From: Actinomycetes bacterium
Lineage (GTDB): Bacteria; Actinomycetota; Actinomycetes; Nanopelagicales; Nanopelagicaceae
Length of the DNA: 39,974 nucleotides
Assembly: GCA_023252155.1 (NCBI GenBank)
Contig: JAHEXJ010000011.1
Span: forward strand, 1 to 39,974
Direction: 5' to 3'
Shown here piece after piece: positions 17,362 through 24,878 of the stretch (positions are counted from its first letter, which is position 1; every line of letters begins with the position of its first letter). A program made the position numbers and the translations under genes. The notes beneath the pieces were generated by a model. It saw nothing but the letters and a program-made list of their open reading frames with translations, was not told the origin of the DNA and did not search any database.

Positions 17362-18204
17362 TTAGTGATCGCGCCAGGTATGTCTCGGTGCAAACCCAAG
17401 GAGTCGCCGGGCTTTATCAATTGAGAGCAAGGTTTCATGTTCGGCCAATTCCTTCGTGAGTTTTACTTCTGGGAAGACTTCTGCCGCTAGTTCGGTGCTA
17501 GACCTACTCATGACGGTGTCAGCGGCTGCAATGATGAAGGCCTCGAAACCCGGCTGAGCGTTTTCTAGTGCCCGTAAAACCGCTTGCGCCCCATCGCGAC
17601 CGTCGATGTAACCCCAGAGGTTCCACTTACGTAATCTGGCATCTTGGTTGAATGATGAGAAGTTTGCATAATCTTCTGGATCCATCACATTGGAGAACCG
17701 CAGAGCGCTTATGCTCAACTCCCGATCCCAACGCGTCAACTCCCTAGCCATCTGCTCTTCCAAGTGCTTCACCAGAGAATATGTACTTTCCGGTCTGGCC
17801 GGATACTGCTCATCTACGGGAATATAGGGTGGATCGATATCGAAAGGGAGCCCTAGCACGGTTTCACTGGATGCGTACACGATCTTCTTGATGCCAGCGC
17901 GACGCGCGGCCTGAAATACGTTGTACGTGGAGAGCATGTTGTTATGAAAGGTTGCCACGTCAGGCATGATGCCGGGTGCCGGTATAGCCCCCAAATGGAC
18001 GATGGCATCAAAGCCTGAATGTCGGTCGTCGACCCCCAAGATTGCGTCGATGACCTGTCCGTAATCCTTGAGATCGACCACAACCAGACCATCACTTCTC
18101 TCCCCCGCACGATCAAGGTTGAGAACATCGTGACCAGCATCTGCAAGACCTCGCACAACATTCTTGCCGAGTTTTCCACTTCCGCCGGTGACAGCAATTT
18201 TCAT
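17362..18204 (-). CDS. NAD(P)-dependent epimerase/dehydratase family protein
   Basis: An extended short-chain dehydrogenase of 280 residues. It has the Rossmann motif VTGGSGKLGKNVVRG (about 5-19), a DRAG acidic end of beta-2, VDLKDY, the VHLGAIPAP block, and a YSLVKHLEEQ catalytic Tyr-Lys (YxxxK). C-terminal parts resemble NAD-dependent sugar-nucleotide epimerases and uronate dehydrogenases. The substrate is not predictable. It follows gcvP after nine bases without a clear ribosome binding site, so it may be read through from gcvP. It converges with ppm1 across a 52-base spacer with no strong terminator. Confidence 0.85.
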   Translation of the reverse strand: MKIAVTGGSGKLGKNVVRGLADAGHDVLNLDRAGERSDGLVVVDLKDYGQVIDAILGVDDRHSGFDAIVHLGAIPAPGIMPDVATFHNNMLSTYNVFQAARRAGIKKIVYASSETVLGLPFDIDPPYIPVDEQYPARPESTYSLVKHLEEQMARELTRWDRELSISALRFSNVMDPEDYANFSSFNQDARLRKWNLWGYIDGRDGAQAVLRALENAQPGFEAFIIAAADTVMSRSSTELAAEVFPEVKLTKELAEHETLLSIDKARRLLGFAPRHTWRDH

Positions 18205-18213
18205 TGCAGGTTT

Positions 18214-21075
18214 TCAGGCGTAATCAGAAACGGGCGGGCACGCGCAGATCAAATTCCGATCCCCATAAGCGCCGTCGATTCGGCCCACTGTTGGCCAGTA
18301 CTTGCCACGTCGACCGATGATTTCGCCCAGATTCATTCCCACTGGAAATCCTGCAAGTTCGCGCGAATATGGGTGATTCCAATCCGAGGAAACAATCGTC
18401 TCGCTCGTGTGAGGTGCGTTTCGAAGCGGTGAGTTATCGCTGGAGTAGACACCCGATGCCACATCCTGGATTTCACCGTGAATGGCGATCATGGCGTTGA
18501 TAAAGCGATCAAGTTCGACGATATCTTCGCTCTCGGTTGGCTCCACCATTAGCGTTCCGGCGACCGGGAAACTCATCGTCGGGGCATGGAAGCCGTAATC
18601 CATGAGCCGCTTTGCAACATCGTCAACAGTTACGCCCGTGTCATGGGTGATTTTGCGAAGGTCCAAGATGCACTCGTGTGCAACCAAGCCCCCTTCCCCA
18701 CTGTAAAGAACTGGGTAGAAATCACGGAGTTTGTTGGCGATGTAGTTAGCCGAAAGAATCGCAACTTCGGTTGCATGAGTTAGACCCGCACCGCCCATGA
18801 GACGGATGTATGCCCATGAGATTGGCAAAATCGAAGCAGAGCCAAAAGGCGCGGCACTGACCGGGCCAGGTCCGGTAACAGGGCCAGCTAGTACGTCCAT
18901 TGGATGGTTGGGAAGGAAGGGCGCTAGGTGTGCCTTGGAGATAACTGGACCAACTCCTGGTCCTCCTCCGCCGTGGGGGATGCAGAAGGTCTTATGCAGG
19001 TTCAGGTGAGAGACATCTGCACCGAATTTTCCGGGTTGGGCAAGACCAACTAGTGCGTTCAAGTTCGCGCCGTCGACGTACATCTGGCCACCGACATCGT
19101 GAACCATTCCGCAAATTTCCTTTATCGCCGTTTCGAATACCCCGTGAGTTGATGGGTAAGTCACCATCAGTACAGCGAGTTCCTTTGCGTGCTCTGCAAT
19201 CTTGCTTCGCAGATCATCCAAACTGACGTTTCCTTGATCATCGCACGCCACGACCACAACTTTGAATCCTGCCATGACCGCACTTGCTGCATTAGTGCCG
19301 TGCGCACTCGATGGGATCAAGCAGATGCGTCGATGTTGTTCGTTCTTTGAATCATGGTAATTGCGAATCGCAAGTAGTCCCGAAAACTCCCCTTGGCTTC
19401 CGGCGTTGGGTTGAAGTGAGACAGCGTCGTAGCCAGTAATGGAAACGAGCCACTTCGAGAGTTGCGCAATTAATTCACGCGAACCCTCGCTCTGGTCGGC
19501 CGGTGCGAATGGGTGCAACGATGAGAACTCTGGCCAGGTGACCGATTCCATCTCGGTGACGGCATTGAGTTTCATTGTGCAAGATCCAAGAGGAATCATT
19601 GTGCGATCCAGTGCCAAATCTCGATCCGCCAAGTTCCTTAAATAACGCATCATCGCAGTTTCGGAGTGATTCGTATTGAAAATTGGATGAGTGAGGAACG
19701 CAGACGTTCGATTCAATTCCTTAGGAATAGACGAACCGCTCTGCCCTACCGGGATCGAGATTGCAAATATCTTTGCAAGGTCAGACAAAGTTTTCTCGTT
19801 GGTCGTTTCATCAAGTGAAATTCCCACCTTGTCGCTGCTGATCGAGCGAAGGTTGACATGTAATTCTTGTGCCCTCTTGTGAATGGCATCTGCATCTTTG
19901 ACAGTGAAAGTTAAGGTATCGAAATAATGTTCTGGCAAGCCTTGATATCCGGCGACCTTCAATCCCTGTGCCAAACGAATCGTTTGCTCATTTATTCGTG
20001 AAGCGATCTGGCGAAGACCATCTGGGCCATGCCACATTCCATAGAAGGCGCTCATGACTGCGAGAAGTACCTGCGCTGTACAAATATTGCTGGTGGCTTT
20101 CTCTCTTCGAATATGTTGTTCGCGCGTTTGAAGCGCTAAGCGAAGACCGGGATTGCCATCGGCATCCACACTCTGTCCAACCAGCCGGCCAGGCATGTTC
20201 CGCTCAAGACCGTTGCGAACCGACATGAAGCCGGCGTGAGGCCCACCAAATCCCATTGGAACTCCGAAGCGTTGAGCAGAGCCAACGCACACATCTGCGC
20301 CCCACTCCCCTGGTGCCTTGAGCAAAGTCAGCGCGAGTAAATCAGAGGCAGCAATGAACAATGCGCCTCGGTTATGAACTTCAGTTGCAAGGGATGCATA
20401 ATCCTTGATCACGCCAAAAGTATCTGGATACTGAACTAGCGCTCCGAAGAACTTGGAGTCGGGTAGGCCGGCTGATAGATCGGCGGTCTGCAACGTAATT
20501 CCCAATGGCTTAGCTCGGGTTCCGATAACGGCGACGGTCTGCGGATGCAGGTTTGCGTCAAGCAAGAAAACTGCGTCGTCATCGCCTTTATAAACTCGAT
20601 GGGCAAGGGTCATAGCCTCGGCCGCAGCCGTTGCCTCATCCAACATTGACGCGTTCGCAACACCGAGAGCAGTCATGTCGCAGATGAGAGTTTGAAATGC
20701 GAAAAGTGCCTCGAGGCGTCCTTGTGAAATCTCAGGTTGATAAGGAGTGTATGCGGTGTACCAGGCAGGATTTTCTAGAACATTTCGCAAGATGACGGCT
20801 GGTGTGATCGTTCCGTAGTACCCCGTGCCGATGAGCGACGTGAAAATTTTATTTCTCGATGCGAGCTCTCGAAGTTCTTGGATTACCTCGGTCTCAGTCG
20901 CGGGACTCGGCAAAACATCAGCGAGCCGCTGACCCATCGCGATACTTGACGGAACAACTTTGGAGATGAACTTATCTAGTGAATCAAAGCCCAACTCCCC
21001 CAGCATAAATTTTTCTTGATCCGAAGAAGGCCCGATGTGTCTTCTCTCAAAACCCTCATTAGTCCCGTACGACAT
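18214..21075 (-). CDS. gcvP: Glycine dehydrogenase (aminomethyl-transferring), P protein
   Basis: The P protein decarboxylates glycine with PLP and passes the aminomethyl group to lipoyl-GcvH. The 953-residue single-chain (alpha2-type) enzyme has both halves: N-terminal [10 protein letters not shown] (about 11-20), [16 protein letters not shown], and in the C-terminal half the PLP lysine in [16 protein letters not shown] (about 692-707). Start ATG 21075 has AGGGGA five bases upstream; a TAATGT -10 candidate is at 21092-21097. There is no space for a glycine riboswitch before it. gcvH lies in the same strand block with five genes between; gcvT is not in the window. Confidence 0.96.
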   Translation of the reverse strand: MSYGTNEGFERRHIGPSSDQEKFMLGELGFDSLDKFISKVVPSSIAMGQRLADVLPSPATETEVIQELRELASRNKIFTSLIGTGYYGTITPAVILRNVLENPAWYTAYTPYQPEISQGRLEALFAFQTLICDMTALGVANASMLDEATAAAEAMTLAHRVYKGDDDAVFLLDANLHPQTVAVIGTRAKPLGITLQTADLSAGLPDSKFFGALVQYPDTFGVIKDYASLATEVHNRGALFIAASDLLALTLLKAPGEWGADVCVGSAQRFGVPMGFGGPHAGFMSVRNGLERNMPGRLVGQSVDADGNPGLRLALQTREQHIRREKATSNICTAQVLLAVMSAFYGMWHGPDGLRQIASRINEQTIRLAQGLKVAGYQGLPEHYFDTLTFTVKDADAIHKRAQELHVNLRSISSDKVGISLDETTNEKTLSDLAKIFAISIPVGQSGSSIPKELNRTSAFLTHPIFNTNHSETAMMRYLRNLADRDLALDRTMIPLGSCTMKLNAVTEMESVTWPEFSSLHPFAPADQSEGSRELIAQLSKWLVSITGYDAVSLQPNAGSQGEFSGLLAIRNYHDSKNEQHRRICLIPSSAHGTNAASAVMAGFKVVVVACDDQGNVSLDDLRSKIAEHAKELAVLMVTYPSTHGVFETAIKEICGMVHDVGGQMYVDGANLNALVGLAQPGKFGADVSHLNLHKTFCIPHGGGGPGVGPVISKAHLAPFLPNHPMDVLAGPVTGPGPVSAAPFGSASILPISWAYIRLMGGAGLTHATEVAILSANYIANKLRDFYPVLYSGEGGLVAHECILDLRKITHDTGVTVDDVAKRLMDYGFHAPTMSFPVAGTLMVEPTESEDIVELDRFINAMIAIHGEIQDVASGVYSSDNSPLRNAPHTSETIVSSDWNHPYSRELAGFPVGMNLGEIIGRRGKYWPTVGRIDGAYGDRNLICACPPVSDYA

Positions 21076-21117
21076 CAGTTTCCCCTTTTCGACATTAAGT
21101 CAGCAGGGTAGACCGAT

Positions 21118-21621
21118 TTAGGCACCCTTGCGCTTGCGACGTTGTGATAATTCGTCGTTAGATTCACCACTTATTATTTGTCCATCAATTTCGCCTTGAA
21201 GTGTTGCAAGTGAGCCTTCGACCTCGCTCCAGACTTTGCCCACAGCAATTCCGAAAACACCCTGCCCCCCTTGAAGTAAGTCGATTATTTCATCAGGACT
21301 CGAACATTCATAAATCGAGGCTCCATCACTCATGAGTGTTATCCGCTCAAGTTCGGTCACTCCCCTATTGCGCAAGTAATCCACGGCGGTGCGAATGTTC
21401 TGAAGTGAGACGCCGGCATCCAACAACCGCTTAACAATTTTTAAAACCAGAATGTCCCTAAATCCGTAGAGGCGCTGAGTTCCAGAACCCATGGCAGTGC
21501 GAATGCTCGGTTCCACAAGTCCGGTCCGGGCCCAGTAATCGAGTTGACGATACGAGATGCCCGCTGCCGCACATGCGGTCGCACCTCTATAACCAATATC
21601 AATTCGCTCTTGCTCGGACAC
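21118..21621 (-). CDS. MerR family transcriptional regulator (Rv1830-like)
   Basis: A 167-residue MerR-type regulator. The winged helix-turn-helix is at about 8-80 (CAAAGISYRQLDYWARTGLV, GTQRLYGFRDILVLKIVKRL). A dimerisation helix and a short C-terminal effector-like region (DLLQGGQGVFGIAVGKVW) follow; there are no metal-binding cysteines of the classic MerR type. Its place between gcvP and the bifunctional nuclease block matches Rv1830 of M. tuberculosis. The start is GTG 21621. A promoter of the normal kind (21652-21680) lies upstream with a leader of roughly 25 bases, but I see no good ribosome binding site. Confidence 0.88.
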   Translation of the reverse strand: MSEQERIDIGYRGATACAAAGISYRQLDYWARTGLVEPSIRTAMGSGTQRLYGFRDILVLKIVKRLLDAGVSLQNIRTAVDYLRNRGVTELERITLMSDGASIYECSSPDEIIDLLQGGQGVFGIAVGKVWSEVEGSLATLQGEIDGQIISGESNDELSQRRKRKGA

Positions 21622-21651
21622 TAAAAGCTCGATTCTCGGGGAGGTTTTGTA

Positions 21652-21680
21652 AGCCTACGAGTGGTGAGAAGTAGAATCAA
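21652..21680 (-). promoter_or_regulatory. Promoter of the Rv1830-like merR gene
   Basis: On the minus strand TTGATT (675-680 of this kb) and TAGGCT (652-657) are separated by exactly 17 bases, a standard sigma-70/SigA-like promoter. Just upstream TTGATC is repeated at nine-base spacing (TTGATCGTGTTGATCGTT), which could be an operator, perhaps for this regulator itself; that is inference. Confidence 0.5.
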
Positions 21681-21711
21681 CGATCAACACGATCAAAACC
21701 TCAAGTAGAGG

Positions 21712-22104
21712 TTAACGGTTACGCCCGCGCCCTCTGAGGGCAAAGAAGTAAAGCAGTGAGAAGACATAGCCCAGAGCGACAAGGGCCATCTTCCCTGTCG
21801 CCCATCGTCCAGGGGTAAAAACCATGGTCGTTGAAATTCCAAGGGAAATGAAGGCCAAGCCCGCAGCGGCTTGACGTAATCCTCTCTCCCCCGCGAATGC
21901 AGCAACCAGTGGACCCAACAGGGCCGGAATCAGGAAGGTGGCACCCATAACCCGCAATGTCCAGAGCAGTTCTGGAGAGAAGGACTTGGCTGGAAAGCCA
22001 AAAAATGTCGCGACATTGGCGGGCTTGATGATCAAAGCTATCGCGGCGAAGAAGAAAACCGTTGCGCCCAATCGAAGGGTTAAGGCGGCGCGGCGGACCA
22101 GCAT
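21712..22104 (-). CDS. Small membrane protein with four predicted helices, unknown function
   Basis: I do not recognise this gene. From ATG 22104 it encodes 130 residues with four hydrophobic stretches: ATVFFFAAIALII, ATFLIPALLGPLVAAFA, AAAGLAFISLGIS and ALVALGYVFSLLYFFAL. It ends in a basic RGRGRNR tail, suggesting a cytoplasmic C-terminus. The ATG lies seven bases after the bfn stop, so it is probably the next gene of that operon. A longer reading to 22281 would run through the end of bfn in another frame and is rejected. No counterpart occupies this place in the M. tuberculosis order Rv1828-Rv1829-Rv1830 as I recall it. A short inverted repeat (AACCT-7-AGGTT) lies at its 3' end. Confidence 0.7.
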   Translation of the reverse strand: MLVRRAALTLRLGATVFFFAAIALIIKPANVATFFGFPAKSFSPELLWTLRVMGATFLIPALLGPLVAAFAGERGLRQAAAGLAFISLGISTTMVFTPGRWATGKMALVALGYVFSLLYFFALRGRGRNR

Positions 22105-22111
22105 TTCTAGC

Positions 22112-22600
22112 CTAACCGGCGAAATCTTCTGGATTGATCTGATCCAGAAACTCTCTAAATCGCTCAACTTCCTCGTTGGCCTCAGAGCTTTCCTCATCTG
22201 GAATTTCAATGCCCGCTTCGGCCAACAGGTCTTCGGTGGCCAAGATGGCACTTTTCGTTCGAAGCGCCAGTGCGATGGCATCAGAGGGCCTTGCTGAAAT
22301 TACCAACTGTTGTTGAGTGGATGTCTTGACGACTAAATCTGCGTAGAAAACACCGTCACGAAGTTCGGTCAGATGCACAGCATCAAGGCTTCCATTCAAT
22401 TGCTCGAGCAAATCCTTCATCAGGTCATGGGTCAAAGGACGCGGAGGCAACACGCCTTGTTGAGCAAATGCAATTGCCGTGGCTTCGACGGCGCCAACCC
22501 AAATGGGCAGAAAACGAGAACCGTCAATTTCTTTCAGTAAGACAATAGGTTGGTTGGATGGCATTTCAACGCGCACCCCAACCACTTCTACTGGAATCAT
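22112..22600 (-). CDS. Bifunctional nuclease family protein (DUF151)
   Basis: A 162-residue DUF151/bifunctional nuclease domain protein, similar to Rv1829. Diagnostic blocks are VEVVGVRVEMPSNQPIVLL (about 3-21), FLPIWVGAVEATAIAF, PPRPLTHDLMKDLL and SARPSDAIALALR. The C-terminus is acidic (DEESSEANEEVERF) and ends near DQINPEDFAG as in relatives. The family is named for DNase/RNase activity reported in plants and thermophiles; the role in actinobacteria is not settled. ATG 22600 was chosen because homologues begin there; a start at 22630 would overlap ftsR by 26 bases. Only four bases separate it from the ftsR stop. Confidence 0.9.
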   Translation of the reverse strand: MIPVEVVGVRVEMPSNQPIVLLKEIDGSRFLPIWVGAVEATAIAFAQQGVLPPRPLTHDLMKDLLEQLNGSLDAVHLTELRDGVFYADLVVKTSTQQQLVISARPSDAIALALRTKSAILATEDLLAEAGIEIPDEESSEANEEVERFREFLDQINPEDFAG

Positions 22601-22604
22601 CGCA

Positions 22605-23318
22605 CTACCTAAGTCGATGTAATCCGCCACGCACTAACGCGGCATGCAATCGGACCGAGAGTGCGGCAATTTCACGTTGAACTTCCTCGGCGCGGGCCTT
22701 GGCTTCTGAACTTTTCTGTCGTACAAGCGGGGTGATTACTTGTTCGATCAGGCCAATCTCGCGATCGGCTGCGGACTTGAAGGAACGAAGGTGTCTTGGT
22801 TCAATTCCAAACCCTGCCATCTCGGTGACGGCACGCGCAATCGCAAGTGAATCGGAATCGTAATGGCGCCCTCTTGGCGCGATGAGTCCATAGGACTCGA
22901 GTTCGACAAGCTGCTCCTCGCTCACTCCGCTGGCTTTAAGGAGCTCTTCACGAGAGAGTCGCATATCGGTGTTCTCGGCAAAATTTGCTGGCGCGAGTTC
23001 ACCGTCGATTGTTGCAAGTCGTGGAACAGGTACTCCTCCAGACACTTTTGCCGGTTCCAATCCACGGTCAAGTGCATCCAGATTCTCTTTGATGACGCGA
23101 AGAGGCAAATACTGATCACGTTGGGCAAGAAGTACATACCTCAATCGTTCAAGGTCTGCGTTTGTAAATTTGCGATAGCCAGATGGAGTTCGTTGAGGTT
23201 CGATCAATCCTTCTGATTCAAGGAAACGGATCTTTGAAATCGTGATGTCGGGAAAATCGTTCCTGAGTTTTCCAAGAACTTCACCAATGCTTAAGTACGC
23301 GCGAGCAGGAACGCTCAT
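22605..23318 (-). CDS. ftsR: MerR family regulator FtsR (Rv1828-like)
   Basis: A 237-residue MerR regulator with an N-terminal winged HTH (YLSIGEVLGKLRNDFPDITI, then IRFLESEGLIEPQRTPSGYR, about 28-47) and a C-terminal domain with a second HTH-like segment (LSREELLKASGVSEEQL). This two-part build is that of Rv1828 and of C. glutamicum FtsR, which activates ftsZ; regulation of cell division is therefore the best guess. It lies directly after garA with an ATGA overlap, the order seen in mycobacteria. No metal-ligand cysteines are visible. Confidence 0.9.
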   Translation of the reverse strand: MSVPARAYLSIGEVLGKLRNDFPDITISKIRFLESEGLIEPQRTPSGYRKFTNADLERLRYVLLAQRDQYLPLRVIKENLDALDRGLEPAKVSGGVPVPRLATIDGELAPANFAENTDMRLSREELLKASGVSEEQLVELESYGLIAPRGRHYDSDSLAIARAVTEMAGFGIEPRHLRSFKSAADREIGLIEQVITPLVRQKSSEAKARAEEVQREIAALSVRLHAALVRGGLHRLR

Positions 23319-23761
23319 GATTTTCCCCCAAAGAAGAGCATATGGAACTTTCCGATTTGAATTTCATCACCTGACGACAACAGAACATCCACGACCGGTT
23401 GTCCGTTTACGTAAGTGCCGTTGAGACTTCCTAGATCCTTAACATTAAAAGCGCCGGGCTCGCTAAATGAAACGACTGCGTGTTTTCGCGAGACCGTCAC
23501 GTCATCTAAGAAAACATCGCTATCAGGTGAGCGACCGATCGTTGAAGAATCCGTCAGGAGGAAGCGAGAACCTTTCCCAGGTCCGCGATGGACGATCAAC
23601 ATTCCATCCTTAGGCGACAACTTGGCAACTATCCCCCGCTCTTCTTCACTCAACTTTGCCAGTTCAGAAGCATTTGCCGGAGTTGGGCCTTGCCGTCCTC
23701 CCAGGTGAAGGGTGCTGGTTAGATCAGGTTCTGGTTTCTTCTCCACACCATCTCCCTTCAC
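23315..23761 (-). CDS. garA: FHA domain protein, GarA/OdhI-like
   Basis: A 148-residue protein with a C-terminal FHA domain (about 55-145): STIGRSPDSDVFLDD, TVSRKHAVV and DLGSLNGTYVNG hold the phosphothreonine-binding Arg, Ser, His and Asn. GarA and OdhI switch 2-oxoglutarate dehydrogenase and glutamate dehydrogenase when unphosphorylated. The N-terminal ETTS phosphorylation motif of mycobacterial GarA is absent; the nearest equivalent is DLTSTLHL (about 13-20). Start ATG 23761 gives a leader of about 14 bases from the promoter at 23782-23810; a GTG six codons in, with AAGGGAG before it, is an alternative. It overlaps ftsR by four bases. Confidence 0.85.
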   Translation of the reverse strand: MKGDGVEKKPEPDLTSTLHLGGRQGPTPANASELAKLSEEERGIVAKLSPKDGMLIVHRGPGKGSRFLLTDSSTIGRSPDSDVFLDDVTVSRKHAVVSFSEPGAFNVKDLGSLNGTYVNGQPVVDVLLSSGDEIQIGKFHMLFFGGKS

Positions 23762-23781
23762 TCAACTTCAACTTGAGGCTG

Positions 23782-23810
23782 ACATTAGAGATGTGTCGGA
23801 CTCAGGTCAA
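23782..23810 (-). promoter_or_regulatory. Promoter of garA-ftsR-bfn
   Basis: TTGACC and TAATGT on the minus strand are 17 bases apart, a near-ideal SigA-type promoter. The -35 element overlaps the gcvH stop codon. It separates the regulators downstream from the gcvH unit. Confidence 0.6.
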
Positions 23811-24187
23811 GCGGTAAGTTGCACGTACTCCTGTGCACTCAACAAATCTTCTTCTCCGCCGGTCACTTCAACTTCTGCGATCCAGCCCTGTCCGTAAGGA
23901 TCAGAATTGAGAATTTCTGGATTGGCGGTAAGGGCTGCATTTACCGCAAGCACCTTTCCTGAAACTGGGGCGTAGAGCTCTGAAACGCTCTTTGTGGATT
24001 CAACTTCTCCGCACACTTTTCCAGCCACCAATACATCACCAACGTTAGGCAATTGGATATAGACGATGTCACCGAGTGCGCTCTGCGCAAAGTCGGTGAT
24101 GCCGATCCGCACAAGCGATGCAGTATCGGTGTTCGCTACCCATTCGTGTTCCTTTGTATAACGTAACGCTAGTGGTGCTTCTGACAC
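23807..24187 (-). CDS. gcvH: Glycine cleavage system H protein
   Basis: GcvH carries the aminomethyl group between P, T and L proteins on a lipoyl arm. The 126-residue lipoyl-domain protein has YTKEHEWV (about 10-17), the GDIVYIQLP strand and the lipoylation site Lys66 in EVESTKSVSE. Start GTG 24187 has AGGAG about seven bases upstream. It follows pgsA after 34 bases. The gcvH-garA-ftsR-bfn-merR-gcvP order ties glycine cleavage to a 2-oxoglutarate switch and division regulators, as in mycobacteria. Confidence 0.95.
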   Translation of the reverse strand: MSEAPLALRYTKEHEWVANTDTASLVRIGITDFAQSALGDIVYIQLPNVGDVLVAGKVCGEVESTKSVSELYAPVSGKVLAVNAALTANPEILNSDPYGQGWIAEVEVTGGEEDLLSAQEYVQLTA

Positions 24188-24221
24188 GACAATCTCCTAT
24201 CAACGTTGTTAAGTGGCTACC

Positions 24222-24776
24222 TTACTTTGCATGTGCGATCGAGCGCCATCCCGCCTGAAAGTAGTTCATTCCCGTTATTAAATAAAGTCCAATCCCCCAA
24301 ATCGCGAAACTCCAGCCAATGACATACGCCACTTCCCCCCACGTTGAATTCGATGTGGAAAGCAGGAGAAGAGGAAATGCGTACATCAAATTGAAGGTCG
24401 CGGCTTTGCCCAAGTAGGTCACCTTGAACGGTCCAATTCCAACACGCTTCATGGCGAGTGACATCACTCCGAGTACCACATCACGGCCAAGGAGAAGCAA
24501 GATGATCCACAGCGGAAGAACATCTCGGACATAGAGAACTATCAGAGTTGCGGCGATATAGAGCCGGTCAACCGCCGGATCCATCAATTCGCCCAAGCGC
24601 GATTCCTGATTCCAAGCCCTGGCCAGTTTTCCGTCAAAATAGTCGGTGGCCCCGGCGAAGATGAGAACAAGAATTGCTGCGCCGTCTACATTCCGATTGA
24701 GAGCCAAGAAAATAAAGAGAGGAATCCCCAGGGCGCGAAGAAGCGTGAGGCCGTTTGGGACGGTGACTACAGACAT
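24222..24776 (-). CDS. pgsA: CDP-diacylglycerol--glycerol-3-phosphate 3-phosphatidyltransferase family protein
   Basis: A CDP-alcohol phosphatidyltransferase of 184 residues with several membrane helices. The catalytic signature is complete: DYFDGKLARAWNQESRLGEL, then MDPAVDRL, giving the D-G-x2-A-R-x8-G-x3-D-x3-D pattern (about 42-66). By length and N-terminus (TVPNGLTLLRALGIPLF) it is a phosphatidylglycerophosphate synthase, though actinobacteria have several paralogues, and pgsA2-like Rv1822 sits in the same place. ATG 24776 is the only plausible start and lies one base after the mature 3' end of tRNA-Pro, with no ribosome binding site and no -10 box at the usual distance. Confidence 0.9.
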   Translation of the reverse strand: MSVVTVPNGLTLLRALGIPLFIFLALNRNVDGAAILVLIFAGATDYFDGKLARAWNQESRLGELMDPAVDRLYIAATLIVLYVRDVLPLWIILLLLGRDVVLGVMSLAMKRVGIGPFKVTYLGKAATFNLMYAFPLLLLSTSNSTWGEVAYVIGWSFAIWGIGLYLITGMNYFQAGWRSIAHAK

Positions 24777-24777
24777 G

Positions 24778-24851
24778 TCGGGGCGACAGGATTTGAACCT
24801 GCGACACCCAGACCCCCAGCCTGGTGCGCTACCAAGCTGCGCTACGCCCCG
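24778..24851 (-). tRNA. tRNA-Pro (GGG anticodon)
   Basis: The 74-base minus-strand sequence folds as a full cloverleaf: acceptor CGGGGCG/CGCCCCG, D stem GCGC/GCGC with AGCTTGGTA loop, anticodon stem CCAGG/TCTGG around CTGGGGG (anticodon GGG), and T arm GCAGG-TTCAAAT-CCTGT. The discriminator base is A at 24778. CCA is not encoded, so it must be added after 3' processing. It lies 27 bases after cmk-der and directly abuts pgsA, and is presumably transcribed with one or both. Confidence 0.95.
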
Positions 24852-24878
24852 GTGACGATCGCTCGTCGGTGTTGAATA

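Noticed and set aside
21076-21117. Glycine riboswitch before gcvP
   Set aside because: Only 42 bases separate the MerR stop and gcvP; no tandem aptamer can fit.
22105-22281. N-terminal extension of the four-helix membrane protein
   Set aside because: It lies wholly in the coding region of bfn in another frame and has no membrane-protein character; ATG 22104 is the natural start.
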